Assembly: GCA_964626265.1 (NCBI GenBank)
Contig: CAZVCG010000003.1
Location: forward strand, 1 to 64,000
Length of the DNA stretch: 64,000 nt
Source of the DNA: CAZVCG01 sp964626265
GTDB lineage: Bacteria; Pseudomonadota; Alphaproteobacteria; UBA9219
Direction of reading: 5' to 3'
Positions 42,364-50,736 of this stretch are shown here, one piece after another. The notes beneath the pieces are model-generated. The model made no database searches and had not been told where the DNA came from. It saw only the letters and a list, made by a program, of their open reading frames with translations. The first letter of the stretch is position 1. Every line of letters starts with the position of its first letter. Position numbers and translations under genes: made by a program.

Positions 42364-43530
42364 TTAAAGCTTAAGCTTTTTAATCCTCTCCACCGCCTCG
42401 GCGATGCGCTCTTTGGATACCGTCAGCGCAAAACGCACATAGCCCTCGCCCGGGTCGCCGAAACCGCTGCCCGGCGTCGTGACGATGCCCGCCTCGCCCA
42501 GCAACTTCGCCGTGAACTCTTTCGACGTCATGCCTTTCGGCGTCGGACACCAGACATAGAAAGAAGCCTTCGGCGGTTCGGGATTGAGCCCGGCCTCTTT
42601 CAAGCCGTCGCAAAGAACTTTCGCGCGTTCGGCATAGATTTTCTGCATCTCGACCACGCAGGCTTGATCGCCTTCGATGGCGGTGATGCCCGCTTCCTGC
42701 ACGGCGTTGAACGCGCCGCTATCGACGTTGCTCTTGATCTGGCCAAGCCCGCCGACGATCTCGGCATTGCCCACGGCAAAGCCGATGCGCCAGCCGGTCA
42801 TGTTGTACGTTTTCGAAAGCGAGTGAAACTCGATGCCCACGTCTTTCGCGCCCGGAATTTCGAGGAAACTCATGGGAACGAAACCGTTCATGCCCATTTC
42901 GCTATAGGCGGCGTCATGCGCGACGATGATGTTGAACTTCTTCGCGAACGCCACGACTTTCTCGTAAAACGCGCGATCCGCGACCGCGCCCGTCGGGTTG
43001 TTCGGGTAATTGATGAACATCACCTTGGCCTGATGCGCGATGTGCGGCGGAATGGCGTCGAGATCGGGCAGAAAGTTATTCTCTTTCACAAGCGGCATGA
43101 AATGCGACTTGCCGCCCGCGAACATCGTGGCGACGCTGTAAACGGGATAGGCTGGCGTCGGCACCAGCGCGATATCGCCCGGATTGATGAAGGCGAGAGG
43201 AAAGTGCGCGATGCCCTCTTTCGACCCGATCAATGTCACAACCTCTTTTTGCGGATCGAGATCGACGTTGAAACGCTTCTTATACCAATTCGCCACGCTC
43301 GTGCGGAACTCGCCCGTGCCGGAATACGACGGGTACTGATGGTTAGCCGGGTCTCCCGCCGCCTTTTTCAAACGCTCGATAATGTGTTTCGGCGTCGGTA
43401 AATCCGGATCGCCGACGCCCAGGCTAATAACGTCCACGCCCTTGGCCACCACTTCAGCCTTAAGTCGGTCGATTTCGGCGAACAAATACGGAGGGAGAGC
43501 TTTCAGGCGGTCGGCTTTCTCGATAACCAT
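42364..43530 (-). CDS. dapL: LL-diaminopimelate aminotransferase-like enzyme (DapL type)
   Basis: Fold-type I PLP aminotransferase; the PLP lysine is in EFHSLSKTYNMTGWRIGFAVGN. Whole-length wording (DRLKALPPYLFAEIDRLKAE, VISLGVGDPDLPTP, SKEGIAHFPLAFINPGD, NYPNNPTGAVA) matches the DapL type 2 group, which turns tetrahydrodipicolinate into LL-diaminopimelate in one step, bypassing the acylated intermediates. A general aspartate aminotransferase is the alternative. GAGGA before the ATG at 43530 beats an open start at 43578; this gives 388 residues, the family length. It converges on ftsA with a 14-base gap that contains an AAGCTT palindrome. Confidence 0.8.
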   Translation of the reverse strand: MVIEKADRLKALPPYLFAEIDRLKAEVVAKGVDVISLGVGDPDLPTPKHIIERLKKAAGDPANHQYPSYSGTGEFRTSVANWYKKRFNVDLDPQKEVVTLIGSKEGIAHFPLAFINPGDIALVPTPAYPVYSVATMFAGGKSHFMPLVKENNFLPDLDAIPPHIAHQAKVMFINYPNNPTGAVADRAFYEKVVAFAKKFNIIVAHDAAYSEMGMNGFVPMSFLEIPGAKDVGIEFHSLSKTYNMTGWRIGFAVGNAEIVGGLGQIKSNVDSGAFNAVQEAGITAIEGDQACVVEMQKIYAERAKVLCDGLKEAGLNPEPPKASFYVWCPTPKGMTSKEFTAKLLGEAGIVTTPGSGFGDPGEGYVRFALTVSKERIAEAVERIKKLKL

Positions 43531-43766
43531 GGAATCCTCATTAAATGGGGAAAAACGAAGCCCAAAGACTTCCACCAAACCGGATAAAAATCAATCGGTT
43601 GGATCGTCAAGGTTAACGCGATGGCGCAAATGCGGGCGTTTTAATCAGCAAATTCATCTAAATAGGCCTTTTTCCCTAGACAATTTCTTACAAAAAACGC
43701 ATGTGTAGTCAGGCTTTGCCCTGCCTATTTCCGGCACAGCAACGATTTTGGATATTGAGGAATTTC

Positions 43767-46037
43767 ATGTCACTGCACCGTATTTTAGCGCATTCTTTCA
43801 TCATGGCTCTTTTGATGGTTTTGCTTCCGGGTAATTCTCTGGCGGCATCGAACGAGCCGATCAACGCGCTCGAAATGACCGAAGCCGGTCGCAAGGCGGC
43901 CACGATGGGCGAGCGCACGCTCATGCCGCGCTTGCGCGCTCTGCGTTCCTATCGTCTGAGCGGCGTCGCCGAGGCCCGCGTTCCTCAACCGTTGGAACAA
44001 GCGATGGCTATTGGTGAACCGGAACCTGAAGAAAAGAAAATCGCGCCGATACCTTTGGCCGAACGCAACGCCGGAAAAATGTATAGCCCGTCTCTGTATG
44101 AATCAAAACCTCCCGTCGTCGCGACGCCCGCTCCGTCTACCGAAGCTCCGTATGTTTATGACGCGACAAAAGAACCTCCGCCTGCCAATATCGCCGACTA
44201 TCAGGCTCCGGTCATCGTCCCCGCGCCAAAGGAAAGCGTGACGGTTTTCAACGGCCAAGCCACGCCTGCGCACGCTCCCGCGCCGAAGGAAATGGGCATC
44301 TATCTCGACGGCAACATGCCGCCTTTAACACAGCCGCTTTCCGAACCCATGGGCCAACCCCCCTTGTCCACGGCGGCTGCGCCTTTGCCTATGCCAAAAG
44401 CAGAAACGCCCCAACCGAAACCTGCCCCGATCCAAATCGCCGAACGCGAGGAAGGCGGATTTTTCAGTTGGCTCTTTGGCTTGTTCAGCGAACCTAATCT
44501 AGAAAATCATGCCCGGCCTCACCTGCCCCGCACGGCTACGATCACGAACCGCGACGAGTTTTACATCCGCGCCATGCGCAACTATCCTGGACAGCCTTTC
44601 GCCAAATACGCTCGGCACGTTCTGGACACAGGCGTCTCCGCTACGTCGGATCCCTCGCTTTTCAGACCTTCCACCAGCGTGACGATTCCCGTGAACAACG
44701 CATACGCCTTCGCCTATCGCGTGCGCACGCCGCGTAGGCCAATGTTCTATGACGATACGAACGAACCGTTCGACGACTCCCAACCCATAGTCGCGCCTGA
44801 AGCCGCGCTGACGCTCACGTCAACAGCGACGGGCGCAACGTCACCCGAAATGGCTCAACCCGCAATCCAATTCACGCCGCAAACGGAACCGGCCAAACCC
44901 GTCATTTCATCCGAAACCGTCGTCCTGACCGAAGTGCCGAAAGACCTTGGTACGACAGCGATACCATTCAGCGCCGCAGGCGCGCCGAAACCCGTCACAA
45001 CCGTCACCGTGCCTGAAAAACCGGCAACGCCGCCCTCGCTGTCCGCGCTTACCGAAATGAAGTCTGCGACTGCGGACGAAGTTCCGCCACGCCTCGGCAC
45101 AACAGCCATTCCCTTCAAACGTCCTGCGCCTAAACAGGAAGAAATCGCGCGTCCGATGCCGGTTCCCTCGACGACAGCAACCATCAGCGCTGACCGCCGC
45201 TGGGGCATATTCGCTTCGACCGATATGCGCTTCGGCGAAGAAGAACTTGTGCGCGACGCGCCATCGACTGACACAGACGGCAACGGCGTTACGGTCGGCC
45301 TCGATTACCGCGTGAAAGACGGAACCTATGCCGGCCTCGCGCTCAGCTACGCTCGCTCCAGCTTTTCTACCGGCGAAACCAGCGACACGACGGCCAACAG
45401 CTACAGCATGTCGCTCTACGGCACGACCAATTACCTCAAAAGCGGCTACGTCGATGGCTTTATCTCCGTCGGCTTTTCATCCTTCGACAGCGACCGCACG
45501 TTTACGGCGGGCGTAAACGACGTTCGCACGGCTTCGGGCGATCCTTCCGCCTTTTTCCTGAGCGGCGACGTGGAAACGGGCTATGACTTGCGCGAAGGGC
45601 CGTGGAAATTCGGGCCTTATGCGAGCATGAAATTCGCCTACGTCGATATCGGTTCGTTCGATGAGGAAGGCGCGGGCGACCGCAACCTTAAAGTCACGCC
45701 GTCCAGCGACGTTTCCGTCATCGGCAGCGTCGGCATCGGCGGTTCGCATCGCGCGGCCATCGGTAACAGCGGGGCCATCATTCCCGCCTTCCGCATTGCG
45801 CTGAACCACGAGTTCGGCGACGCGCAAGCCCGCGCGAAGTCACAGCTTTTGACCGTATCGAGCGCTCAAGTCACAACCGAAGGCGTCAAGCGTTCGCGCA
45901 CGTGGCTCAGCCTGAACCCGTCCGTGACGGCTGAATTGTCAAGCCGCTGGGCGTTACACGCCCAATACGTGCGCGACGTGTTCCGCGACGGCGACAACGA
46001 AAACACTGTCAACTTCGGCGCCAGCTATAAGTGGTAA
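43767..46037 (+). CDS. Outer-membrane autotransporter-barrel protein with proline-rich passenger
   Basis: A 756-residue secreted protein. The signal peptide is MSLHRILAHSFIMALLMVLLPGNSLAA. Residues about 30-480 are low in complexity and rich in Pro, Ala and Thr, with a repeated LGTTAIPF motif (two copies, near 390 and 445). From about 485 (RRWGIFASTDMRFG) alternating strands with Gly and aromatic residues form an autotransporter-type beta barrel, ending NFGASYKW with the C-terminal aromatic. GAGGA five bases before the ATG supports 43767 rather than 43701. The passenger has no recognised enzyme fold; a surface or adhesive role is a guess. Confidence 0.82.
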   Translation: MSLHRILAHSFIMALLMVLLPGNSLAASNEPINALEMTEAGRKAATMGERTLMPRLRALRSYRLSGVAEARVPQPLEQAMAIGEPEPEEKKIAPIPLAERNAGKMYSPSLYESKPPVVATPAPSTEAPYVYDATKEPPPANIADYQAPVIVPAPKESVTVFNGQATPAHAPAPKEMGIYLDGNMPPLTQPLSEPMGQPPLSTAAAPLPMPKAETPQPKPAPIQIAEREEGGFFSWLFGLFSEPNLENHARPHLPRTATITNRDEFYIRAMRNYPGQPFAKYARHVLDTGVSATSDPSLFRPSTSVTIPVNNAYAFAYRVRTPRRPMFYDDTNEPFDDSQPIVAPEAALTLTSTATGATSPEMAQPAIQFTPQTEPAKPVISSETVVLTEVPKDLGTTAIPFSAAGAPKPVTTVTVPEKPATPPSLSALTEMKSATADEVPPRLGTTAIPFKRPAPKQEEIARPMPVPSTTATISADRRWGIFASTDMRFGEEELVRDAPSTDTDGNGVTVGLDYRVKDGTYAGLALSYARSSFSTGETSDTTANSYSMSLYGTTNYLKSGYVDGFISVGFSSFDSDRTFTAGVNDVRTASGDPSAFFLSGDVETGYDLREGPWKFGPYASMKFAYVDIGSFDEEGAGDRNLKVTPSSDVSVIGSVGIGGSHRAAIGNSGAIIPAFRIALNHEFGDAQARAKSQLLTVSSAQVTTEGVKRSRTWLSLNPSVTAELSSRWALHAQYVRDVFRDGDNENTVNFGASYKW

Positions 46038-46134
46038 CGCGACCCTCAAAAAGAGCATAGAAGCGAATAGCTGCAAAGACCCTGCTTTTTTGGTACAATA
46101 GCGCACCCCAACCTTTCGATCAGGGAGGTTCGTT

Positions 46135-46743
46135 ATGCGCATTACCCAAAGTCTCCTCGCCGTAACGCTGTGCGTTCTTGCCACTGGCCCTGCCCTTGCC
46201 CTCAACACCGACCCCAAAGACGTGCCGAGCGGCGTTTATGAACTCGACCCCGATCATGCGAGCCTTGTCTTCCGCGTGTCGCACTTCGGCTATTCCTATT
46301 ACACGGGCCGCTTCAATACATTTAGCGCCAAGCTGACTGTGGACAACAAAAACCCGGAAAACAGCAAGCTGGAGGTCACCGTCGATCCGGCCAGCATCGA
46401 CACGAACCACGCCAAGCTTGAAGGCGAACTAAAGGGCGAAAACAACCTCAATGTCGGCAAGTTTCCCAAGATAACGTTCGTCGCCACAAAAATCACGCGC
46501 ACAGGGCAGACGACCGGCACGGTCGAAGGCGATTTGACGATGCTCGGGATAACGAAACCCGTCGTCATGGACGTGACGTTCAACGGCTGGGGCGAGCATT
46601 TCATGAAAAAAACGCCCGTGCTCGGCTTCGGCGCCAAGGGTTCGCTCAAACGCTCGTTATTCGGCTATACGAACTACATGCCCATGGTCGGCGACGACGT
46701 GACGTTTGAAATTCAAGCAGAGTTCGATAAATCGGGCGTTTAA
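46135..46743 (+). CDS. YceI family periplasmic protein
   Basis: A 202-residue YceI-like lipocalin-fold protein. A signal peptide (cleavage near ALA-LNT, residue 22) precedes the domain starting GVYELDPDHASLVFRVSHFGYS, then FPKITFVATKI, GDLTMLGITKPVVMDVTFN and SLKRSLFGYTNYMPMVGDDVTFEI, all family marks. YceI proteins bind isoprenoid chains in a long pocket; the physiological ligand is unclear. GGGAGG lies six bases before the ATG. It follows the autotransporter-type gene by 97 bases. Confidence 0.92.
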   Translation: MRITQSLLAVTLCVLATGPALALNTDPKDVPSGVYELDPDHASLVFRVSHFGYSYYTGRFNTFSAKLTVDNKNPENSKLEVTVDPASIDTNHAKLEGELKGENNLNVGKFPKITFVATKITRTGQTTGTVEGDLTMLGITKPVVMDVTFNGWGEHFMKKTPVLGFGAKGSLKRSLFGYTNYMPMVGDDVTFEIQAEFDKSGV

Positions 46744-46902
46744 CGCCGTGTTCTGATTTCAACGCGTAATAAAATTCGATCTACCTGGCCGTCTTTCCCA
46801 TGCCCGCGAATCTCTTTTCGCTGGACAAACACCATCCATACCCTACTCTGTGCCGGTCTTTCTTCCTTGATTCGGAAGCAAAATCCTGCCGAGAGGTCGC
46901 CT

Positions 46903-47490
46903 ATGTCCCTGTCACGCTTTCTGACTCTTGCTGTGGCCGCAACGCTGATGGCCTCGCCAGTCAACGCTCACAACATCGGCGCGCATCACAAATCCAGAAA
47001 CATCGACCGCGTCGGCTTTTCTCAAAACGTCTTGTCGCGGATTTCGCCCGAAGAAGACATGGCCTACAGAAAGCCCCCTACGCCCCCGGCACCTCAACCT
47101 GCGCCCTACGCCGCTCCCATGGCCGAAGCGCCCGCGCCGATGCCTGCCCCTGCGCCGATGGTCGAGCCGAGCTATGCGCCAATGCCTTTAACGCCCGCCT
47201 ACGCCGAACAGCCTATGGACGCGCCATCCATGGCTTCCTCGCCCTATCAGCAGGCCCCCTATCCTGACCGCGCCAATCCGCCCGCCATCGCCCGTTCGAC
47301 GCTATACACGGGAATGCATGCGCCAACGATTGAAAAACTTGATCAAACCGCTGAAAAAGTTTTCCGCTACAGCGAAAGGTTGAGCGGAGGCCCCGGCGCC
47401 GTCGATATCGTTGAAAACTCGACCTACCCGCGCACAAGGGCAAACGTGCGCCGCTTTCCGACGCAAAGCTATTCGCCTGCCAATAAATAA
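46903..47490 (+). CDS. Hypothetical secreted protein, proline/alanine-rich
   Basis: A 195-residue protein with a signal peptide (MSLSRFLTLAVAATLMASPVNA) and a middle section (about 60-125) of alternating Pro, Ala and Met, then a short C-terminal region without known motif. GAGAGG six bases before the ATG at 46903 supports this start over an open one at 46867. The composition resembles the passenger of the autotransporter-like gene 3 kb upstream, so both may be envelope or surface components. I cannot assign a function. Confidence 0.6.
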   Translation: MSLSRFLTLAVAATLMASPVNAHNIGAHHKSRNIDRVGFSQNVLSRISPEEDMAYRKPPTPPAPQPAPYAAPMAEAPAPMPAPAPMVEPSYAPMPLTPAYAEQPMDAPSMASSPYQQAPYPDRANPPAIARSTLYTGMHAPTIEKLDQTAEKVFRYSERLSGGPGAVDIVENSTYPRTRANVRRFPTQSYSPANK

Positions 47491-47492
47491 AT

Positions 47493-48356
47493 CTAAAGAG
47501 AGGCTTCCTGAAAATCGTACGAGCGGTTGCAGAACTCGCACGTCACGCTGACTTTGCCGTCGACGGCCAGATGCTTCACTTCCTCGCGCGGCAATCCGTC
47601 CAGCATCGCCTTCACGCGCTCCGTCGAGCAACGGCTCTTGTGCCGCACGGGCTTGGCGTCGAACACGCGCACGCCGTCCTCATGAAACAACCGGAAGAGC
47701 AAATCCTCGCTCGACAACGCGGGATCTGTAAGTTCCTCAAATGTGCATGTTTGCATGATCGTCATGGCGCGTAGCCAGTCGTCCTCCTGCGCCGTGTCTT
47801 TCCCCTGCGCCGTCCCGCCCTCGCTTGGCATCCTTTGAAGCATCAGCGCGCCGCCGCGCCACCTGCCCTCGCCGTTTTGGCCCGCAGCCGCCATGATGCC
47901 TGTCGGGATTTGCTCGGACTGGCGGAAATAGTGCTGCACGGCCTCCGCCAGATTGTCGCCTTCAAGCTTCACGATGCCCTGATACCTGTCATCGACTTCG
48001 GCCTGATCCACGGTAAAGGCCAAATAACCGTCGCCGACCAAAGCTGCCGCCTCATTCTTCAAGCGTTCGGGGTCGAATTGCGCGTAGGCGCGCACGTCGC
48101 CGCCCGTCGTCACATCGGCGACAAGCAGACGCACCGCGCTGGCGCTTTTGACCTGTAACGTAAAAACGCCGTCGAATTTGAGCGACGAACCGAGCGCAAG
48201 AGTCAACGCCACCGACTCGCCCAGCAATCGGCCCACCTTCGGCGGATAATCATGCTGTTTCAGGATGGCGTCCAGCGACGCGCCAAGCCACACAAGCCGA
48301 CCGCGAAGTTGGTTGTTTTCGAGCTGGAAAGGAAGAACGAAATCGTCCTGAATCAT
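47493..48356 (-). CDS. hslO: Redox-regulated chaperone Hsp33
   Basis: Holding chaperone activated by oxidation when its zinc site unfolds. The 287-residue length and the FQLENNQLRGRLVWLGASLDAILKQHDYPP N-terminal domain are typical. The zinc site normally has CxC and CxxC; here the second pair is intact (Cys273 and Cys276 in CEFC) and one cysteine of the first pair remains (Cys243), but the expected first cysteine is Ser241 (KSRCSTERV). Three ligands might still bind zinc with another residue, or redox control may be changed. It converges on the secreted-protein gene with a 2-base gap. Confidence 0.92.
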   Translation of the reverse strand: MIQDDFVLPFQLENNQLRGRLVWLGASLDAILKQHDYPPKVGRLLGESVALTLALGSSLKFDGVFTLQVKSASAVRLLVADVTTGGDVRAYAQFDPERLKNEAAALVGDGYLAFTVDQAEVDDRYQGIVKLEGDNLAEAVQHYFRQSEQIPTGIMAAAGQNGEGRWRGGALMLQRMPSEGGTAQGKDTAQEDDWLRAMTIMQTCTFEELTDPALSSEDLLFRLFHEDGVRVFDAKPVRHKSRCSTERVKAMLDGLPREEVKHLAVDGKVSVTCEFCNRSYDFQEASL

Positions 48357-48467
48357 AGTCCGGTTACCTTTGCGTTTTATGAATCATAATGTATTTTCAA
48401 TATGTTAATTGCGCAACCCTTGCATGATTCTTAACGAAATAGTTTTGAACAAAACAAGAACATCTCA

Positions 48468-48497
48468 TTGACTTTTTGAGGCCGGAAAGGCTAGCCT
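48468..48497 (+). promoter_or_regulatory. Candidate promoter of the small RNA
   Basis: TTGACT at 48468-48473, then TAGCCT after 18 bases (or CTAGCC after 17). The -35 is good, the -10 weak. It would start transcription near 48503, just before the folded segment. Confidence 0.4.
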
Positions 48498-48502
48498 GAG
48501 GC

Positions 48503-48600
48503 GTGCCTAGAGTAGAGCAAAGGTGGGCTGTGCAGCGGCCCACCTCAGGCATTCAGGGACGAACGTGAGATGTTGAGCATCGATCGTTCGTCCCTTTTCA
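48503..48600 (+). ncRNA. Candidate small RNA with its own terminator
   Basis: About 98 bases in a gene-free gap fold well: TGCCT (48504-48508) with AGGCA (48547-48551) enclosing GGTGGGC (48522-48528) with GCCCACC (48538-48544), then GGGACGAACG (48556-48565) with CGTTCGTCCC (48585-48594) followed by four T, a rho-independent terminator. With a promoter-like TTGACT upstream this has the form of a free-standing sRNA; alternatively it is the leader of the DUF2125 gene 70 bases downstream. I recognise no family. Confidence 0.6.
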
Positions 48601-48667
48601 TTTCCGCGCAAATCAAAAAAAGTTATCGCGTTGTCTGTTTTGGTTAAGTCCTGATAGGATAACGCTT

Positions 48668-49729
48668 ATGTCTGAAAAGCACCGATTCCGCCGCCCCCCT
48701 CGCACATGGTCCGTCATAACCATGTTCTTCGTGTTGGGACTCGCCGCGTTCTATGGCGGATTTTGGTTTGTTATGGCGGAAATGGTGACCCGGCAATTTG
48801 ATGATTGGGTCGCGGAAGAACGCACAGACGGCCATACGCTCGCTTTCGAGGAAGAGAATGCGCAGGACACACCCTTCGCCATCAAGCGCCATCTCCGCAA
48901 CGTCAAGTGGAGCAACGGCAAAAGCGCGGCCGTTCAGATCGACGATATAAGGTTATCGGTCAGGCCATGGTGCTGGCGTTCCGTTGAAGCCACCTTCGAA
49001 AACGGCGCGGGCATCACCACTTTGCCCCCGCTGGCATCGTTGCCGCTGACGTTTCAGGCCGACCGCGGCGCGGGAAGCTTTACATGGAACAAAGCCGGTC
49101 TCTGGACTCGCGCGCAGCAAAGCGTCTCAGGCCTCAAGATAGGCCAAGCGGGCGCAACGCTCCTGTCCGCTTCCACGTTACACATGACGGCTGAACGCGC
49201 CAAGACCCCGCCAAAGGACTACAAAGAAACCGGCATCGCTTTCTCGGCCGACGCGAACGGCATCAAAGTTAAAACGGAAAAGGCGCTTCCCTTCGGCGAC
49301 ACCCTCTCCCATGTCGATGTAACGTTGCGCGTCATGGGCAATGCGCCGGATTTCCGCAGCAAAAAATCGGTAGCGGCATGGAACGCCAACAGCGGCATAA
49401 TCGAGATTGACAGTCTCCGCCTCGACTGGAGTCCGCTTAACATCATCCTGAAGGGCACGCTTGCGCCGACGACCGCATTGCAACCCGAAGGCGCGTTTAC
49501 GGTGACGCTGCCGCACCGCGAAGCGGTGATCCGGGCTCTCATTACGAACAAGTGGTTTTCCGACAAAGAAATTGACAAGCTGCGTAGCGAGTTGGCTCTC
49601 ATCCCAAAGACTGACGCCACCGATCCGGCAAGCAACGACAACGTGCCCATATCCTTGCAGGGCGGCGGCATGTTCATCGGCATGTCGCGCATCGTAACCA
49701 TCCCGCCCCTTGTCTGGCAGGAACAGTAG
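48668..49729 (+). CDS. DUF2125 domain protein
   Basis: A 353-residue protein with one N-terminal membrane helix (about 15-38, SVITMFFVLGLAAFYGGFWFVM) and a large extracytoplasmic part rich in beta strands. The order of features (helix, DGHTLAFEEE, GSFTWNKAG, the FSADANGIKVKTE region) fits DUF2125, a family of unknown function found in alphaproteobacteria. Genes of this family often lie near tyrA-type genes, as here (tyrA is 1 kb away). The role is unknown. Confidence 0.75.
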   Translation: MSEKHRFRRPPRTWSVITMFFVLGLAAFYGGFWFVMAEMVTRQFDDWVAEERTDGHTLAFEEENAQDTPFAIKRHLRNVKWSNGKSAAVQIDDIRLSVRPWCWRSVEATFENGAGITTLPPLASLPLTFQADRGAGSFTWNKAGLWTRAQQSVSGLKIGQAGATLLSASTLHMTAERAKTPPKDYKETGIAFSADANGIKVKTEKALPFGDTLSHVDVTLRVMGNAPDFRSKKSVAAWNANSGIIEIDSLRLDWSPLNIILKGTLAPTTALQPEGAFTVTLPHREAVIRALITNKWFSDKEIDKLRSELALIPKTDATDPASNDNVPISLQGGGMFIGMSRIVTIPPLVWQEQ

Positions 49730-49750
49730 AACTTCCCTCATAAATAAGAT

Positions 49751-49882
49751 TGTCATTCCGGAACATTTTCTTTTCGGACGCTATAGCGGACGAAAGAAAA
49801 TGGATCCGGAATCCCGTTTAGTTTCATACTGACATAACAAACGGGATTCCGGGTTCGCGCTAAAGCGCGCCCCGGAATGACA
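49751..49882. repeat. 132-bp MITE-like element with 11-bp terminal inverted repeats
   Basis: TGTCATTCCGG (49751-49761) and its exact reverse complement (49872-49882) bound the element. Inside are three hairpins: TTTTCTTTTCG/CGAAAGAAAA around a GCTATAGC core, a perfect 14-bp CCGGAATCCCGTTT/AAACGGGATTCCGG, and GCGC-taaa-GCGC. It encodes nothing and lies between convergent genes. Shorter relatives appear at 5691 and 57842. Confidence 0.75.
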
Positions 49883-49923
49883 CAAAATTTTATTCAACAA
49901 AAACTGAACGGTAATATGGCGGC

Positions 49924-50574
49924 TCACAGCTTCGCCATCAGAAAACCCATCAAAGGCTCGAATATAACCTGAAACACGCCGGTCACCATGAGCAACAGAA
50001 GAATGGCTATCCCGAACCTTTCAAGCTTCATGTAGGTCTTCGCCAGCTTGTCCGGAAGCAACGCGCCCAAGGCGCGTCCGCCGTCCAGCGGCGGGATGGG
50101 AATGAGGTTAAAAACAATCAGCGCGAGATTGATCGCCATGCCGAACTCGGCCATCTCGCCAAGAACGGCGCGGCTTAAAGACGTCAGGCCTTCGGCTTGA
50201 TCGGCGAACTTGCCTACGAGCCGCCATCCCCAAAGCATGATCATGTTCGCCGCCGCGCCTGCAAGCGCGACAAGCAACGTCGCCAGAGACCCGCCGCGCA
50301 GCCGGCGGAAATTGACCGGCACGGGCTTCGCCCACCCGAACACGAAAGGCACCTTCGCCAAAATGAGCAATCCAGGCAAAAGCAGCGTGCCGACAGGGTC
50401 TATGTGCCTTATCGGATTGAAGCTCAAGCGGCCCAAATCGCGCGCCGTCGTATCGCCGAAGCGCAACGCTACCCATCCGTGCGCGACTTCGTGTACCACG
50501 ATCGCGAACACCCCCGGTATGAGCCAGACAAGGATTTGAGCCACAATGTGTATGTCATCGGCATTCATAGTCAT
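49924..50574 (-). CDS. Site-2 protease family (M50) membrane metalloprotease
   Basis: A 216-residue polytopic protein with the zinc motif H28EVAH32 in its first helix and the second metal site in NLIPIPPLDGGRAL, as in the small S2P/SpoIVFB-like M50 group without PDZ domain. DPVGTLLLPGLLIL and FGWAKPVPVNFRRL are also typical. It should cleave a membrane-embedded substrate, unknown here. It is transcribed alone on the minus strand between two repeat elements. Confidence 0.9.
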   Translation of the reverse strand: MTMNADDIHIVAQILVWLIPGVFAIVVHEVAHGWVALRFGDTTARDLGRLSFNPIRHIDPVGTLLLPGLLILAKVPFVFGWAKPVPVNFRRLRGGSLATLLVALAGAAANMIMLWGWRLVGKFADQAEGLTSLSRAVLGEMAEFGMAINLALIVFNLIPIPPLDGGRALGALLPDKLAKTYMKLERFGIAILLLLMVTGVFQVIFEPLMGFLMAKL

Positions 50575-50612
50575 ACAAGCAATGATTCTTCCCGATCATG
50601 TATAGATGCATC

Positions 50613-50687
50613 GGGGACACAATAAAAATGCCCAACCAGCAACTTTGGTCTCTCGAAACGTTTGAAAGGGCATTTTATTGTGTCCCC
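50613..50687. repeat. GGGGACACAAT-type palindromic repeat, copy 1
   Basis: GGGGACACAATAAAAATGCCC (50613-50633, written here as its sense) is mirrored at 50668-50687 with one base difference, around a 34-base centre. A second copy with the same ends lies at 52298-52373. Such ends resemble REP-type elements mobilised by REP-associated transposases, but no transposase is in the window. Confidence 0.75.
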
Positions 50688-50736
50688 ATCGTCATGCCTT
50701 ATTGCTACAAAAAGAAACTTGTCCGGAATGATGTTT

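Noticed and set aside
42350..42380. AAAGCTTAAGCTTT palindrome after ftsA as a terminator
   Set aside because: The stem is A/T-rich and lies mostly inside the dapL coding end; it may help, but evidence is too weak to list as a terminator.
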